Shown: in pieces, positions 1 to 8,980 of the stretch
How the letters are laid out: each line of letters begins with the position of its first letter
Position numbering within the stretch: position 1 is the stretch's first letter
Assembly: GCF_000741205.1 (NCBI RefSeq)
Contig: NZ_JGYW01000002.1
Coordinates: forward strand, 62,001-126,000
Reading direction: 5' to 3'
Length of the DNA: 64,000 nucleotides
Source: Bifidobacterium gallicum DSM 20093 = LMG 11596
GTDB lineage: Bacteria > Actinomycetota > Actinomycetes > Actinomycetales > Bifidobacteriaceae
Translations under genes and position numbers: made by a program
Notes under the pieces: model-generated
Database searches by the model: none
What the model was told of the DNA's origin: nothing
Seen by the model: only the letters and a program-made list of their open reading frames with translations

Positions 1-614
1 CCGAATTTGGCACTGCGCTCCCCTTTGGGATGCAAAGCCGCTTGAGCGTAGCCCCACGGGTATTTGACAGCCGCATCCAACGCGGCGCGCGTCAAGTTGA
101 CTCCGGCGCTGCGTCCCGTAACAGTGATCGTGTCCCCTTCACGATGATCAGGGAAGAACACTTTGGGTTCCAGCCGCGTGAGCACGCGCAACGTTTGCGC
201 GTTGCCTTCAAATCCGCCAATATCGGTGGCCAGTTCGGCGAGCGCCGCCTCCCCGATGTGTCCGAACGGCGGGTGGCCCAGATCGTGGGCCAGGCATGCG
301 CAGTCGACCACGTCGGGGTCGAGGGCGAGCATGCGCGCCATTTGCCGGCCGATTTGCGCGACTTCCAGCGTGTGGGTCAGGCGCGTTCGCGCAAAATCGT
401 CCGTGCCGGCCACGAGTACCTGGCTTTTGGCGCCCAACCTGCGTAACGCTGACGAGTGGATCAGCCGCGCCCGGTCGCGCGCGAATGCTGAGCGTTGCTC
501 GGATTTGGGTCCTTCCGGCGCCCAGCGTGCCACGTCATGCTCGTTGTAGCCCTGTTCAATTTGGCGCGGTGTGGGCCGTTCACTGCTGCGTCGCTGTGCA
601 AAGATTTCGTTCAT
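1..614 (-). CDS. dgt: Deoxyguanosinetriphosphate triphosphohydrolase-like protein (3' end outside window)
   Basis: HD-domain enzyme that hydrolyses dGTP, and probably other dNTPs, to the nucleoside and triphosphate. The first 204 codons are visible; the gene runs off the left edge. After an N-terminal region rich in Arg and Glu, the metal-binding HD pattern is clear: [13 protein letters not shown] (about residues 78-90, His81) and [13 protein letters not shown] (His110-Asp111), as in the dGTPase subfamily. The start is the ATG at 612-614, preceded by a purine-rich GGGGGAAAT. It lies 121 bp downstream of alr on the same strand. Assignment follows from the HD motif spacing and the N-terminal segment; exact substrate is inference. 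Confidence 0.93.
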   Translation of the reverse strand, partial: MNEIFAQRRSSERPTPRQIEQGYNEHDVARWAPEGPKSEQRSAFARDRARLIHSSALRRLGAKSQVLVAGTDDFARTRLTHTLEVAQIGRQMARMLALDPDVVDCACLAHDLGHPPFGHIGEAALAELATDIGGFEGNAQTLRVLTRLEPKVFFPDHREGDTITVTGRSAGVNLTRAALDAAVKYPWGYAQAALHPKGERSAKF

Positions 615-735
615 GCTGATTTCCCCCGCGCCCACTGGAAGCACTCACGTTTGCAAGTGCCTCCCCGTGCATACGCTGGCTGGCGCCTTCGCGGAAGGTC
701 TCCAGCGCATGCACGATGTTCGTTGCTATTGGAGC

Positions 736-2127
736 TTAGATTAGGGCGTTTTGGTCAAGCATGGCAAGGTCATCGGCGTCCAATACGCTCGCCGCGTTGC
801 GGTAGAGCCTGGGCACGCGGTTGCGCAAGCAGGTGAAAATCTCGTAGCTGATCGTGTCCGCGGCTTTCGCCCAGTCGTCGGCTGTGGGTTCGCCGTAGGC
901 TTCGCCACGGCCCGGTCCGAACAGTTGCACAGTGTCACCAATGTCAATGCCAAGTTCCTTCGCATCACCGTGAAGGTCCACAATGAACTGGTCCATGCAT
1001 ACGCGACCCGACACGTGGCGCACTTGCACGCCATCACGTGTCATGAACGCGACCGGACCGCCCTTACGGTCTTCGTGGCGTGAACCGCAGCGGTCGAATC
1101 CTGATGCGGAACGGTGGATGCCGTCGGCGTATCCGACGGGAACAATGGCGACTGAGGTGGGTGCGTCGGTCACATAGACACGGCCATAGCTTAATCCGGT
1201 GCCTTGTGGCACATGTTTGACGGAACTCAATTGCGCTTGCAACGTCATGGCTGGTGTCAGCCCGTAGTCTTGCGGTGTGCCCATGGCTGGATCTGGTTCA
1301 TAACCGTAGAGTGCAACGCCTGGGCGTACGAGGTCGTAATGGATTTCAGGGCGGCTCAACGTGGCGGCCGTATTGGCCAGATGGCGGATGCGCGGCTCAA
1401 TGCCGGCTTCCTGCATATGACGCGTGAACTCTTCAAACCGTGCGACTTGTTCGTCGGTTTCATGCACGAATTCGGGCACGTCAGGCGCGTCGGCCACAGC
1501 CAGATGGCTCCACTGCCCGGTGATTTCAAACAGACCGGCATCCTGCAATTGTTTGAGCCGCGGAGCTATGAGGTCAAGCTGGTTGAGTGTGAAGCCGTTG
1601 CGTCCAAATCCCGTGTCGACTTTGACATGCACATGCGCCACAATCGGATCTGCGCCGCGTACGAACCGTTGTACGGCTTCGGCCGCTTTGGCGAGCTGTT
1701 CCACCGCATCCGGTGTGCCGACCGACACATCAATGTGCTGGCGCAGCAGCTCATCGTATGGCACTTCATACGGGTCGTTGACCCAGGTCAGGATGCGTGC
1801 ACGTTCAGGACCGATGCCGGCACGGCGCAGTTCCAACGCTTCATGGGCTTGAGCCGTGCCGAGCCACGTGGCTCCTCCGGCCAATGCGGCGAGCGCGGCA
1901 GGAACCAGACCATGGCCATAGGCGTCGGCTTTGACGACACCCATCACCTCGGTACGATGCGGTTTGGCGGGGTCGGCGTTGACGATCTCAACGAGATGGC
2001 GCATGTTGTCGCGCAATGCGGCCAGGTCAACGATGGCTTGTGCCGGGTATCGGCGGCATGCGCGCTCATAGTTCGCTTGAAGGTTCGGATGGTCGAAGCG
2101 GGTCAGGCCCGCGGCGTCTACAGTCAT
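736..2127 (-). CDS. alr: Alanine racemase
   Basis: PLP-dependent enzyme converting L-alanine to D-alanine for peptidoglycan. The PLP lysine lies in MGVVKADAYGHG (about Lys66) at the N-terminal edge of the TIM barrel. The second catalytic base, Tyr, is in GLSYGRVYVT of the C-terminal beta domain, which also has VCMDQFIVDL. At about 463 aa it is longer than most Alr proteins (360-390), partly through a 20-residue N-terminal lead and C-terminal inserts. I chose ATG 2127; an ATG three codons upstream (2136) is equally possible. There is no strong Shine-Dalgarno, only GTGGGC directly before the ATG. It follows the acetyltransferase gene by about 60 bp and may be co-transcribed with it and luxS. 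Confidence 0.95.
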   Translation of the reverse strand: MTVDAAGLTRFDHPNLQANYERACRRYPAQAIVDLAALRDNMRHLVEIVNADPAKPHRTEVMGVVKADAYGHGLVPAALAALAGGATWLGTAQAHEALELRRAGIGPERARILTWVNDPYEVPYDELLRQHIDVSVGTPDAVEQLAKAAEAVQRFVRGADPIVAHVHVKVDTGFGRNGFTLNQLDLIAPRLKQLQDAGLFEITGQWSHLAVADAPDVPEFVHETDEQVARFEEFTRHMQEAGIEPRIRHLANTAATLSRPEIHYDLVRPGVALYGYEPDPAMGTPQDYGLTPAMTLQAQLSSVKHVPQGTGLSYGRVYVTDAPTSVAIVPVGYADGIHRSASGFDRCGSRHEDRKGGPVAFMTRDGVQVRHVSGRVCMDQFIVDLHGDAKELGIDIGDTVQLFGPGRGEAYGEPTADDWAKAADTISYEIFTCLRNRVPRLYRNAASVLDADDLAMLDQNALI

Positions 2128-2189
2128 GCCCACCATTGTTGTCCGCTTCAATGACAGGCATGTGACAAACCGGGGGCCTGCCATGCAAT

Positions 2190-2795
2190 TCACCATTCAT
2201 GACGCTGGTAGGCGATGCGTGTGGCATCATACTCGCGGTCCGACACCTGGATGAGGCCGCAGCGTGCAAAACCCATGGTTTCCAACGTATGTTGCATCGC
2301 ATGGTTGTTCGGATGCGTGTCGACGCGCACGTTGCCGTGATGCTCCACAACCCAGGCGATTGCGTCACGCGCCGCATGTCGCACCAGCCCTGCGGACGCC
2401 ACGCGATGGATTGCCACATACGGGTCGTCGTCCAGCCATGCGCCTTCAATGTGCGCATAATCCGGGTCGGGTCCTGGGCACAGTGCGAATTGGGCGAGGA
2501 TGCGTTCCTGTGGCACGGCATGCGGCATGGTGCCGTCGCTGTCCGCACCATTAGATGCGCTGGAGCCGGCATTATCAATCACATCGTCGACGAACAGCAT
2601 GACCTGATGATGGCGAATGTCCTGTTCAATCACGTCACGCGTCGGATAGGACATCCCCCATTGTGTGGGATTGCCTCGTGCACTCATCAGTTCACGCGCA
2701 CGAGCATAGATACGCTGCATGGCATCAATATCGTGGATTGTGGCCAAGCGGAACCGGCGCAAACTGGCTGCCGGCGTTACCGGTTCACACGACAT
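2190..2795 (-). CDS. GNAT-family N-acetyltransferase
   Basis: Probable acetyl-CoA-dependent N-acetyltransferase of about 201 aa. The fold is recognisable from a first helix ([18 protein letters not shown]), a central strand region ([36 protein letters not shown], an acetyl-CoA-binding segment), and a typical C-terminal [26 protein letters not shown], where GNAT proteins commonly read N..M...LEK.GF. I chose ATG 2795 because it overlaps the last codons of luxS by 11 bases, a translational-coupling arrangement; longer readings run back into luxS. Substrate unknown. Coupling to luxS suggests co-expression, not a proven AI-2 role. Confidence 0.85.
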   Translation of the reverse strand: MSCEPVTPAASLRRFRLATIHDIDAMQRIYARARELMSARGNPTQWGMSYPTRDVIEQDIRHHQVMLFVDDVIDNAGSSASNGADSDGTMPHAVPQERILAQFALCPGPDPDYAHIEGAWLDDDPYVAIHRVASAGLVRHAARDAIAWVVEHHGNVRVDTHPNNHAMQHTLETMGFARCGLIQVSDREYDATRIAYQRHEW

Positions 2796-3273
2796 GGCGT
2801 TCAAACGGGTCGGAGCTGATGCCCTGGGCCAGAATGTCACGGCACCACTGCTTGGCCGTAAACAGGCTATGGTCGCGGTAATTGCCGCAACTTTCCACTG
2901 TGGTGGCCGGCACATCATCCCATGTGGCTTCTTCGGCGATGAACGTCAATGATTCTTTGAGCGCACGCGCCACGTCTTCGGTCGAATGTTCACCCCAGGT
3001 CAACAGGTGGAATCCCGTGCGGCATCCGAACGGGGAACAATCGATGTATCCGGGAATACGTTCGCGCAGCAGCACGGCGATCGTGTGCTCAATCGTGTGC
3101 AAGCCGCCCGTGGGAATGGCTTGCTCATTGGGTTGGACGAGACGCAAATCGTAATTGGAAATCACATCTCCGTTGGGGCCGGTTTGCGTGTCGATGAACC
3201 GCACGTACGGCGCTTTGACTTTCGTGTGGTCGAGCTCAAAACTTTCGGGCATGGGTCGTGCCTGGTCGCTCAT
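2785..3273 (-). CDS. luxS: S-ribosylhomocysteine lyase (AI-2 synthesis)
   Basis: Cleaves S-ribosylhomocysteine to homocysteine and DPD, the precursor of autoinducer-2; part of the activated methyl cycle. All signature residues are present: the metal-binding HTIEH (His59, His63), catalytic Cys84 in PFGCRTGF, and the third metal ligand Cys129 in ESCGNYRDH. Length (162 aa) is normal. ATG 3273 is preceded by AGGAAAGGA about 8 bases upstream, a strong ribosome-binding site. It lies downstream of recQ with a 147-bp gap that could hold its own promoter, and overlaps the acetyltransferase gene at its 3' end. Confidence 0.98.
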   Translation of the reverse strand: MSDQARPMPESFELDHTKVKAPYVRFIDTQTGPNGDVISNYDLRLVQPNEQAIPTGGLHTIEHTIAVLLRERIPGYIDCSPFGCRTGFHLLTWGEHSTEDVARALKESLTFIAEEATWDDVPATTVESCGNYRDHSLFTAKQWCRDILAQGISSDPFERHVV

Positions 3274-3420
3274 CTGATATTCCTTTCCTCAGCTGTTGTG
3301 CCAACGTGGAAAACCGTGCCTGTATGCGGGTCGCAATCAATGTAATACGCCATATGCCACACTAGCGCGGCGTGTGCTCGGATGAGTCAGGCGTCCGTGA
3401 TGGGTGCGACTTGCTGTTGT

Positions 3421-5343
3421 TCATTGTTCGAACGTGCGAATGGCCTCGAGGAATTCGTCGCCATAGCGTTCCAGTTTGGCCGCGCCCACGCCTGATACCT
3501 CAAGCATCGCATCGGGTGAATCAGGACGCCGATGGGCCATGTCATGCAAGGTTTTGTCGGAGAACACGATGTAGGGCGGTTTGCCCAGGCGGCGTGCGAT
3601 TCGCAACCGCAATTGCCGCAACACTTCAAACAACCCGTCGTCACCGGTTCCTTGAACGCCGAATACAGCCGTATGCTGCGCGGGCATGTGTTCTGGCGCG
3701 TTGGCCGAGGGTGCCGCTTTGCGCACCACACGCGTGGTTTTCATCACGTAATGGAAGTCGGGTGCCACGGTTTGCGCGGCTTTGGGGCCAAACATCACAA
3801 TGGGCAAGCGTCCGTCTGTAATCGTCAAATAGCCGTCGGACGCCATTTGGTTGAGCACGTCACGGATCATGGCTTCGGGCTTGTCGGCCAGCATGGCGAA
3901 AGTCGGTAAGCTTTGCGCACCCATCTGCACAATGTCTTGCGCTTGCGAACCGCGCAGGATGCGCACAATTTTGCCAGATCCCACACGTTGGCCCACATCA
4001 TGCACACACCGGCTGATCGCACGCGCAATGGCGCTCACATCACTACTATGCACATCACCATCACAGTTCACGCAGCCGCCTTGGCATGCCTGCGTACCTT
4101 CATCCGCAATGATGCTGTTTTCACCGAAATACGCGGTGATATACCGGTGCAAACAGGTGACCGTACGGCAGTAGCCGATCATCGTGTCGAGCAAATGCCG
4201 TTTGGCCGTGTGCACCACATCCATTTCTTCAGCGCTCAAACGTTCATTGTCAGGGCCCGTATCCAGCAGACGACGGCGCGTAACGACGTCACCGTCATTC
4301 CACAGCAATGTGCATCGGCTGGGCTCACCATCACGACCCGCTCGACCGGCTTCCTGATAATAAGCCTCGATACTTTCGGGCATGTTGTGGTGGATCACGA
4401 ACCGCACGTTCGATTTGTCAATGCCCATGCCGAACGCGTTCGTCGCCACAATCACAGGTGTGGCATCGTTGACGAACGCACGCTGTACCTCGTCACGCGC
4501 CTGCCCATCCATGCCGCCATGGTATGCGGCGGCCACAGGTTTGCCACTGGTGCTCAAGGCCGCGTTGATTGTGTCAGCCAACTGTTGCGTTTCTTTGCGC
4601 GTCGCACAATACACAATGCCTGACTGGTCCGCATGCGTGCGCAAATAGTCAATAATCCAAGCGGCTTTGTCTTTGTTGGCCAATCGCAGCACATCAAAAT
4701 ACAAGTTCGTACGATCAAAACCCGTCACCGTCACATGCGGATCATGAAGCCCCAACAGCCGCACAATATCAGCGCGCACACGCTGCGTGGCCGTAGCTGT
4801 CATCGCCGCCACCACAGGACGCGACGGCAACGAAGCGATGAATTCGCCAATGCCCAAATATGACGATCGGAAATCCTGACCCCATTGCGACACGCAATGC
4901 GCCTCATCCACAGCGACCAAAGCAATGTCACAACGCGTGGCGAACGCCTGGAACCGACTGGTTTCCAAGCGTTCAGGTGCCACATACAACAGTTTGATCT
5001 GGCCTGCCAAGGCTTGCTGGAACACGAGCGCCTGCTCATCGGGCGTCTGTGACGTGTTGATGAACGCCGCGGGAATGCCATTGTCGTTGGCCGCATCCAC
5101 TTGGTCGCGCATCAACGAAATCAACGGTGAGACCACAATCGTCACACCATGCAACAGCATGGCCGGAATCTGATAGCACACGGATTTGCCAGCGCCCGTA
5201 GGCATGACGCCCAACACGTCCTGACCTTGCAACAACGCGGTGATAATGCCCTGCTGGCCTGGACGGAATGACGGGTAACCAAACGTGGTGTGCAACATGC
5301 GTTGCGCATCGTCAATCGTCGCATCAGGAATCATCACGCTCAT
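3421..5343 (-). CDS. recQ: ATP-dependent DNA helicase RecQ
   Basis: 3'-5' superfamily 2 helicase for recombination and fork repair. Motif I MPTGAGKS is at about residues 47-54 and the DEAH box VDEAHCVSQWGQDFR at about 145. Motif VI AYYQEAGRAGRDG follows. The RQC zinc site is seen as Cys residues in CRTVTCLHRYITAYFGE and CQGGCVNCDGD, and an HRDC domain closes the protein (GKPPYIVFSDKTLHDMA through VSGVGAAKLERYG). About 640 aa, family-typical. ATG 5343 is chosen; two GTG codons lie 6 and 9 bases upstream. No Shine-Dalgarno is present, but TACAGT sits exactly 7 bases before the ATG (see separate entry). Confidence 0.97.
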   Translation of the reverse strand: MSVMIPDATIDDAQRMLHTTFGYPSFRPGQQGIITALLQGQDVLGVMPTGAGKSVCYQIPAMLLHGVTIVVSPLISLMRDQVDAANDNGIPAAFINTSQTPDEQALVFQQALAGQIKLLYVAPERLETSRFQAFATRCDIALVAVDEAHCVSQWGQDFRSSYLGIGEFIASLPSRPVVAAMTATATQRVRADIVRLLGLHDPHVTVTGFDRTNLYFDVLRLANKDKAAWIIDYLRTHADQSGIVYCATRKETQQLADTINAALSTSGKPVAAAYHGGMDGQARDEVQRAFVNDATPVIVATNAFGMGIDKSNVRFVIHHNMPESIEAYYQEAGRAGRDGEPSRCTLLWNDGDVVTRRRLLDTGPDNERLSAEEMDVVHTAKRHLLDTMIGYCRTVTCLHRYITAYFGENSIIADEGTQACQGGCVNCDGDVHSSDVSAIARAISRCVHDVGQRVGSGKIVRILRGSQAQDIVQMGAQSLPTFAMLADKPEAMIRDVLNQMASDGYLTITDGRLPIVMFGPKAAQTVAPDFHYVMKTTRVVRKAAPSANAPEHMPAQHTAVFGVQGTGDDGLFEVLRQLRLRIARRLGKPPYIVFSDKTLHDMAHRRPDSPDAMLEVSGVGAAKLERYGDEFLEAIRTFEQ

Positions 5344-5350
5344 GCCCACC

Positions 5351-5356
5351 ACTGTA
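5351..5356 (-). promoter_or_regulatory. Candidate -10 box of a leaderless recQ mRNA
   Basis: On the minus strand TACAGT (pattern TANNNT) is followed by GGTGGGC and then the recQ ATG at 5343. A -10 box 7 bases from the start codon would place transcription initiation at or next to the A of ATG. No Shine-Dalgarno with normal spacing is seen. No convincing -35 is visible, so this is inference from position and motif. Confidence 0.4.
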
Positions 5357-5449
5357 GCGTGCGCCCAGCGTCATGAACATACCGTTACAGCAAGCCGTGA
5401 CGATTTGACCACATATGCGTATGCGCGCTCGCGCCTGCACCATCCGCAT

Positions 5450-6250
5450 TCAGAGTGTGGCGGCCGCAATCAGTTCACGCGTGTACGCATGCTGCGGATT
5501 GTGAATCACCTCATCAGTGGGACCTTGCTCCACGATGGCACCATCCACCATCACCACAATGCGGTCAGCCAATTGCTGCACCACGCCCAAATCATGCGAC
5601 ACCATGACGATGGCCATACGCGGATTGCGGGCGCGGGCCGCTTGCAACGCGTCAATAATCTGCAAACGGGCCGCCACATCAATCGCACTCATCGGCTCAT
5701 CAGCCAACAACACCTCGGGATGTTTAACAATGGCACGTGCAATCGCCGCCCGCTGGGCCTGGCCACCAGACATATCCACAGGGTATCGCCATACGAATTC
5801 ATCAGGATCCAATGCCACGGTGCGCAATGCTTGCGCCACCGCCTCATCCACAGCAGCATCAGTCACACGATCCGCATCCAAACGATGCAACAGCCGCAAC
5901 GGTTCAGCCACTGATTTACCCACCGTCCAACGCGGATCAAGCGAATCAAACGGATTTTGGTACACAATGCCCGACTCGGCACGCAACTGGCGCAACGCGT
6001 CACGACCAGCCCTACCCAGCACGCTGCGGCCACGATAGCGCACATCCATGCCTGCCACGGACGCATCAGGCTCATCCAAACCGAACACGATGCGCGTCAA
6101 CGTGGTTTTACCCGACCCTGATTGACCGACCACAGCCACGCATTCACCCTCATGCACACGCACATCCACGCCATGCAACACTTCACTACGATGGCGTCCA
6201 CGACCATAGGAGCGCACAATCCCCGTCGCTTCCAACACCACATCAGCCAT
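5450..6250 (-). CDS. Peptide-type ABC transporter ATP-binding protein (DppF/OppF-like)
   Basis: Second ATPase of the importer, about 266 aa. Walker A GQSGSGKTT, the Q-loop VYQNPFDSLDPR, the signature MSGGQAQR, Walker B VLLADEPMSAID and the switch histidine in SHDLGVV are all present. The Q-loop wording and the layout match the OppF/DppF subfamily. The Cys-rich OppF C-terminal extension is short here, ending VIHNPQHAYTRELIAAATL. I start at ATG 6250, which overlaps the stop of the upstream ATPase gene by 8 bases; the longer reading back to 6304 would overlap it much more. Last gene of the five-gene operon. Confidence 0.93.
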   Translation of the reverse strand: MADVVLEATGIVRSYGRGRHRSEVLHGVDVRVHEGECVAVVGQSGSGKTTLTRIVFGLDEPDASVAGMDVRYRGRSVLGRAGRDALRQLRAESGIVYQNPFDSLDPRWTVGKSVAEPLRLLHRLDADRVTDAAVDEAVAQALRTVALDPDEFVWRYPVDMSGGQAQRAAIARAIVKHPEVLLADEPMSAIDVAARLQIIDALQAARARNPRMAIVMVSHDLGVVQQLADRIVVMVDGAIVEQGPTDEVIHNPQHAYTRELIAAATL

Positions 6251-7067
6251 CGATACCGCCCTCCTCGCTACGCACGCGGTCAACTGACGCTTCAGCAGTA
6301 CCATGCAAGCTCAACGCTTGCGCCGCTTGCACCAGCGAGCGTGTTTGCTCATGCGCAGGATAATCCAACAATGCGCGCGTGGAACCTTGCTCCACCACAC
6401 GACCCGCATCCAATACGACACACCGCGTCGTCACATGCGCCAACACCGAAAAATCATGCGTAATGAACAACATTGCGGCACCCAAATCATCGACGAGCGA
6501 CGTCAACAACCGGCAGATTTGCCATTGCGTCGTCGAATCCAACGCCGTCGTCGGCTCATCAGCAATAATCAGCCGTGGAGAGGTAATCAACGCCGTCGCA
6601 ATGGCCACACGCTGCTGCTGGCCGCCAGACAGCTCACCAGTACTACGGGCAAACACGTCTTGCGGCAGTTCCACCCGTTCGAGCATTGCGCGCACACGGC
6701 GCTCGCGGTCCTCACGCGACAACGCATAATGCAACTTCAACGGCAATGCGATTTGCTGGCCCACCGTCAGCACAGGATTCAACGCATTACGCGGATTTTG
6801 AAACACCATGCTCATCGTGGAACCACGCAACGCGGCCATCTCATGGTCGTTCAAGTCCACCAGTTCATGTCCCGCCAGTTGTATGGATCCGCTCACTGTG
6901 GCGTCCACAGGTAGCAATCCCATGACGGCACGCGAAATCATCGATTTGCCCGAACCTGAGGAACCGATCAGACCAACGCGCGCGCCCGCATCAATCGTCA
7001 TCGACACGTCGTGAATGATTTGGCGGTTGCCAATCGTGATATTGAGATCGCGGATATCGAGCATCAT
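6243..7067 (-). CDS. Peptide-type ABC transporter ATP-binding protein (DppD/OppD-like)
   Basis: First ATPase of the importer, 274 aa. Walker A GSSGSGKSM, Q-loop VFQNPRNALNPV, signature LSGGQQQR, Walker B LIIADEPTTALD and THDFSVL for the H-loop are intact. It pairs with the following DppF-like ATPase to power the two permeases. The start ATG (7065-7067) overlaps the permease stop in an ATGA arrangement, showing tight translational coupling. A second ATG follows immediately. Substrate is not fixed by sequence; oligopeptides or dipeptides are most likely from the subfamily. Confidence 0.93.
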   Translation of the reverse strand: MMLDIRDLNITIGNRQIIHDVSMTIDAGARVGLIGSSGSGKSMISRAVMGLLPVDATVSGSIQLAGHELVDLNDHEMAALRGSTMSMVFQNPRNALNPVLTVGQQIALPLKLHYALSREDRERRVRAMLERVELPQDVFARSTGELSGGQQQRVAIATALITSPRLIIADEPTTALDSTTQWQICRLLTSLVDDLGAAMLFITHDFSVLAHVTTRCVVLDAGRVVEQGSTRALLDYPAHEQTRSLVQAAQALSLHGTAEASVDRVRSEEGGIDG

Positions 7068-8005
7068 GCCTCCCGCTCTGGTGCCGCATCGGACGACTGC
7101 ACCGCATGGCCCAACTGTCGCAACGCCGGATTACGCAATGGATCAATCGCATCACGAAGGTTGTCGCCAAGCAGGTTCAATGCCACCACAAGGATCGTGG
7201 CTGTAAGTCCGGGCCAGATGACTGTGGTGGGATGGACCGTAATGAGCGACACGGAAGTAGCAATTGATCGACCCAAACTGGGTGTGCCGGACGGAACACC
7301 GATACCCAAATATGTCAAGCCGGCCTCCGCAAGCAGCGCCGTGCCGGCGGACAGTGAGAGCTGCACTATCATGACGGGCATGCAGTTGGGCACGATGTGC
7401 GTGAAGAACACACGCACAGCCGACGCGCCGTTCGCGCGCGCCGATTCCACATACGCGCTGCGGGCGGCCAACAAAGCAGCTGGGCGTGCCACACGCGCCA
7501 AATTGAGTCCGTAGCCGATACCGCACGCCAGAATCACGCCAATGACCGTGGCACCCAACGGAGCGGCCAGCATCAGCGCGATCAGCATTGTCGGAATCGA
7601 AATCAACGCGTCGACCGTCACTATTGAACCTTGCGACAACGCGACCGAACGTGACACCATCAACGACTCAACAAGCAATCCCAAGGCTGCTGTCAGTGCA
7701 ACAGTCACGATCACGATGAACAGGTCGGTGCCCATGCCGGCGATCAGCCAGCTGAACATGTCAGCTCCCGTGCCATCGGTACCCATGATGTGCGTTAAGC
7801 TCGGAGCCGCCCAAACGTTGAAGCCGTCCGTCAAGCCGAGCGGGACCGGAGTCCAAAACAACGACACCAGTGCAATGGCCGTCCACAAGGCCATGACGAC
7901 CAACGCGAAGCGGCCGGTACCATGCGCCCACATCGTGGCGAGCACCACGCGCCAAACGGCACGCGAACGCCCCGATCCAGGTTGGGACGAGCGAGATAGT
8001 TGCAT
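7064..8005 (-). CDS. Peptide-type ABC transporter permease (DppC/OppC-like)
   Basis: Membrane subunit of 313 aa. A first transmembrane helix (FALVVMALWTAIALVSLFW) is followed by a periplasm-side stretch and a five-helix BPD_transp_1 domain. The cytoplasmic EAA loop is seen at YVESARANGASAVRVFFTHIVPNCMP, the usual ATPase contact of DppC proteins. Position between the DppB-like permease (6-bp gap) and the ATPase (overlap) supports the assignment. Confidence 0.92.
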   Translation of the reverse strand: MQLSRSSQPGSGRSRAVWRVVLATMWAHGTGRFALVVMALWTAIALVSLFWTPVPLGLTDGFNVWAAPSLTHIMGTDGTGADMFSWLIAGMGTDLFIVIVTVALTAALGLLVESLMVSRSVALSQGSIVTVDALISIPTMLIALMLAAPLGATVIGVILACGIGYGLNLARVARPAALLAARSAYVESARANGASAVRVFFTHIVPNCMPVMIVQLSLSAGTALLAEAGLTYLGIGVPSGTPSLGRSIATSVSLITVHPTTVIWPGLTATILVVALNLLGDNLRDAIDPLRNPALRQLGHAVQSSDAAPEREA

Positions 8006-8011
8006 GTCAAC

Positions 8012-8965
8012 TCATCCTTTCAATCTCGGGTCGAGCACACGGTGTGTCACGTCGACTAGCAGGCCGATCACGAGGAAGAACGCAGCCAGCATGAACAACT
8101 CCCCTTGCACAGCCAGCAAATCACGATGGCCCACATCGTTGATCAATCCAGTGCCGATGCCGGGCAGCGCGAACAGGTTCTCAATGACCATGACACCCGT
8201 GATCATCTCCGCGAACGTCAAACCGATGACTGAAACGAGCTGCGGCAGAGCCAACCGAAGTCCCACATGCAGCACAGCCTGGGTGCGCGTGTATCCGCAC
8301 GCCATCGCCATGGCGATCACATCGGACTGCATCTGCTCAGCCAAAGCGGAACGCGTGTAGCGCATGATTGACGCGCCCACAATCAAACCGACCGTCAAAG
8401 CCGGCAAAATCAGCGACATGAACGCCGCTCCTGGATTGTGCCAAGCGTTGAGCGGGAAACCTTGGCTCGGAAACAGAGGAAGCAGTCCTGAACCTTTGGC
8501 GAACAGCACAATGAGCACAAGACCCGCCCATAACGCCGGTACGGCGCCGCCGATTACAGCAATGGTCTGGAATACCGCGCGCACGCGGCGTGACCGCGCC
8601 AACACAGCGGCACAACCCAACGGTATGCCTACCACAAGCGCCACCAGCAACCCTAAACCAATCAACGGGAAGGTGATAGCGGCGCGCGTGGCCACAAGTG
8701 ACGCCACAGGACGGCCTGTAAGTTGGGACGCACCCAGATCGCCATGCAACAGTGACCCTAGCCAGTGCAGGTATTGCATGCCCAGCGGCTCATCAAGACC
8801 AAGTTGTGTACGCAACGCCTCCACGCGGGAAGCGGGCGCGTTCACACCGGCCATGACGAGCGCAAGGTCACCGGGAAGCACGCGCAGCAGCAGAAAAATC
8901 ACGATTGAAATGGCCACGAGTGCCACAAGAAGCGTGATAATGCGGCGTGCAAGAAAGCGGATCAT
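8012..8965 (-). CDS. Peptide-type ABC transporter permease (DppB/OppB-like)
   Basis: Membrane subunit of 317 aa beginning MIRFLARRIITLLVALVAISIVIF, the characteristic DppB N-terminal helix with downstream LRVLPGD. The EAA loop is AMACGYTRTQAVLHVGLRLALPQL, and the C-terminal helix pair ends in VTHRVLDPRLKG, typical for the family. It follows the binding-protein gene by 15 bp and precedes the DppC-like gene by 6 bp. Confidence 0.93.
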   Translation of the reverse strand: MIRFLARRIITLLVALVAISIVIFLLLRVLPGDLALVMAGVNAPASRVEALRTQLGLDEPLGMQYLHWLGSLLHGDLGASQLTGRPVASLVATRAAITFPLIGLGLLVALVVGIPLGCAAVLARSRRVRAVFQTIAVIGGAVPALWAGLVLIVLFAKGSGLLPLFPSQGFPLNAWHNPGAAFMSLILPALTVGLIVGASIMRYTRSALAEQMQSDVIAMAMACGYTRTQAVLHVGLRLALPQLVSVIGLTFAEMITGVMVIENLFALPGIGTGLINDVGHRDLLAVQGELFMLAAFFLVIGLLVDVTHRVLDPRLKG

Positions 8966-8980
8966 GGGTGCGAGCTCACC

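Noticed and set aside
1204-2154. A 316-codon plus-strand frame opposite alr
   Set aside because: It lies wholly antisense to a well-supported alr gene and shows no protein family features.
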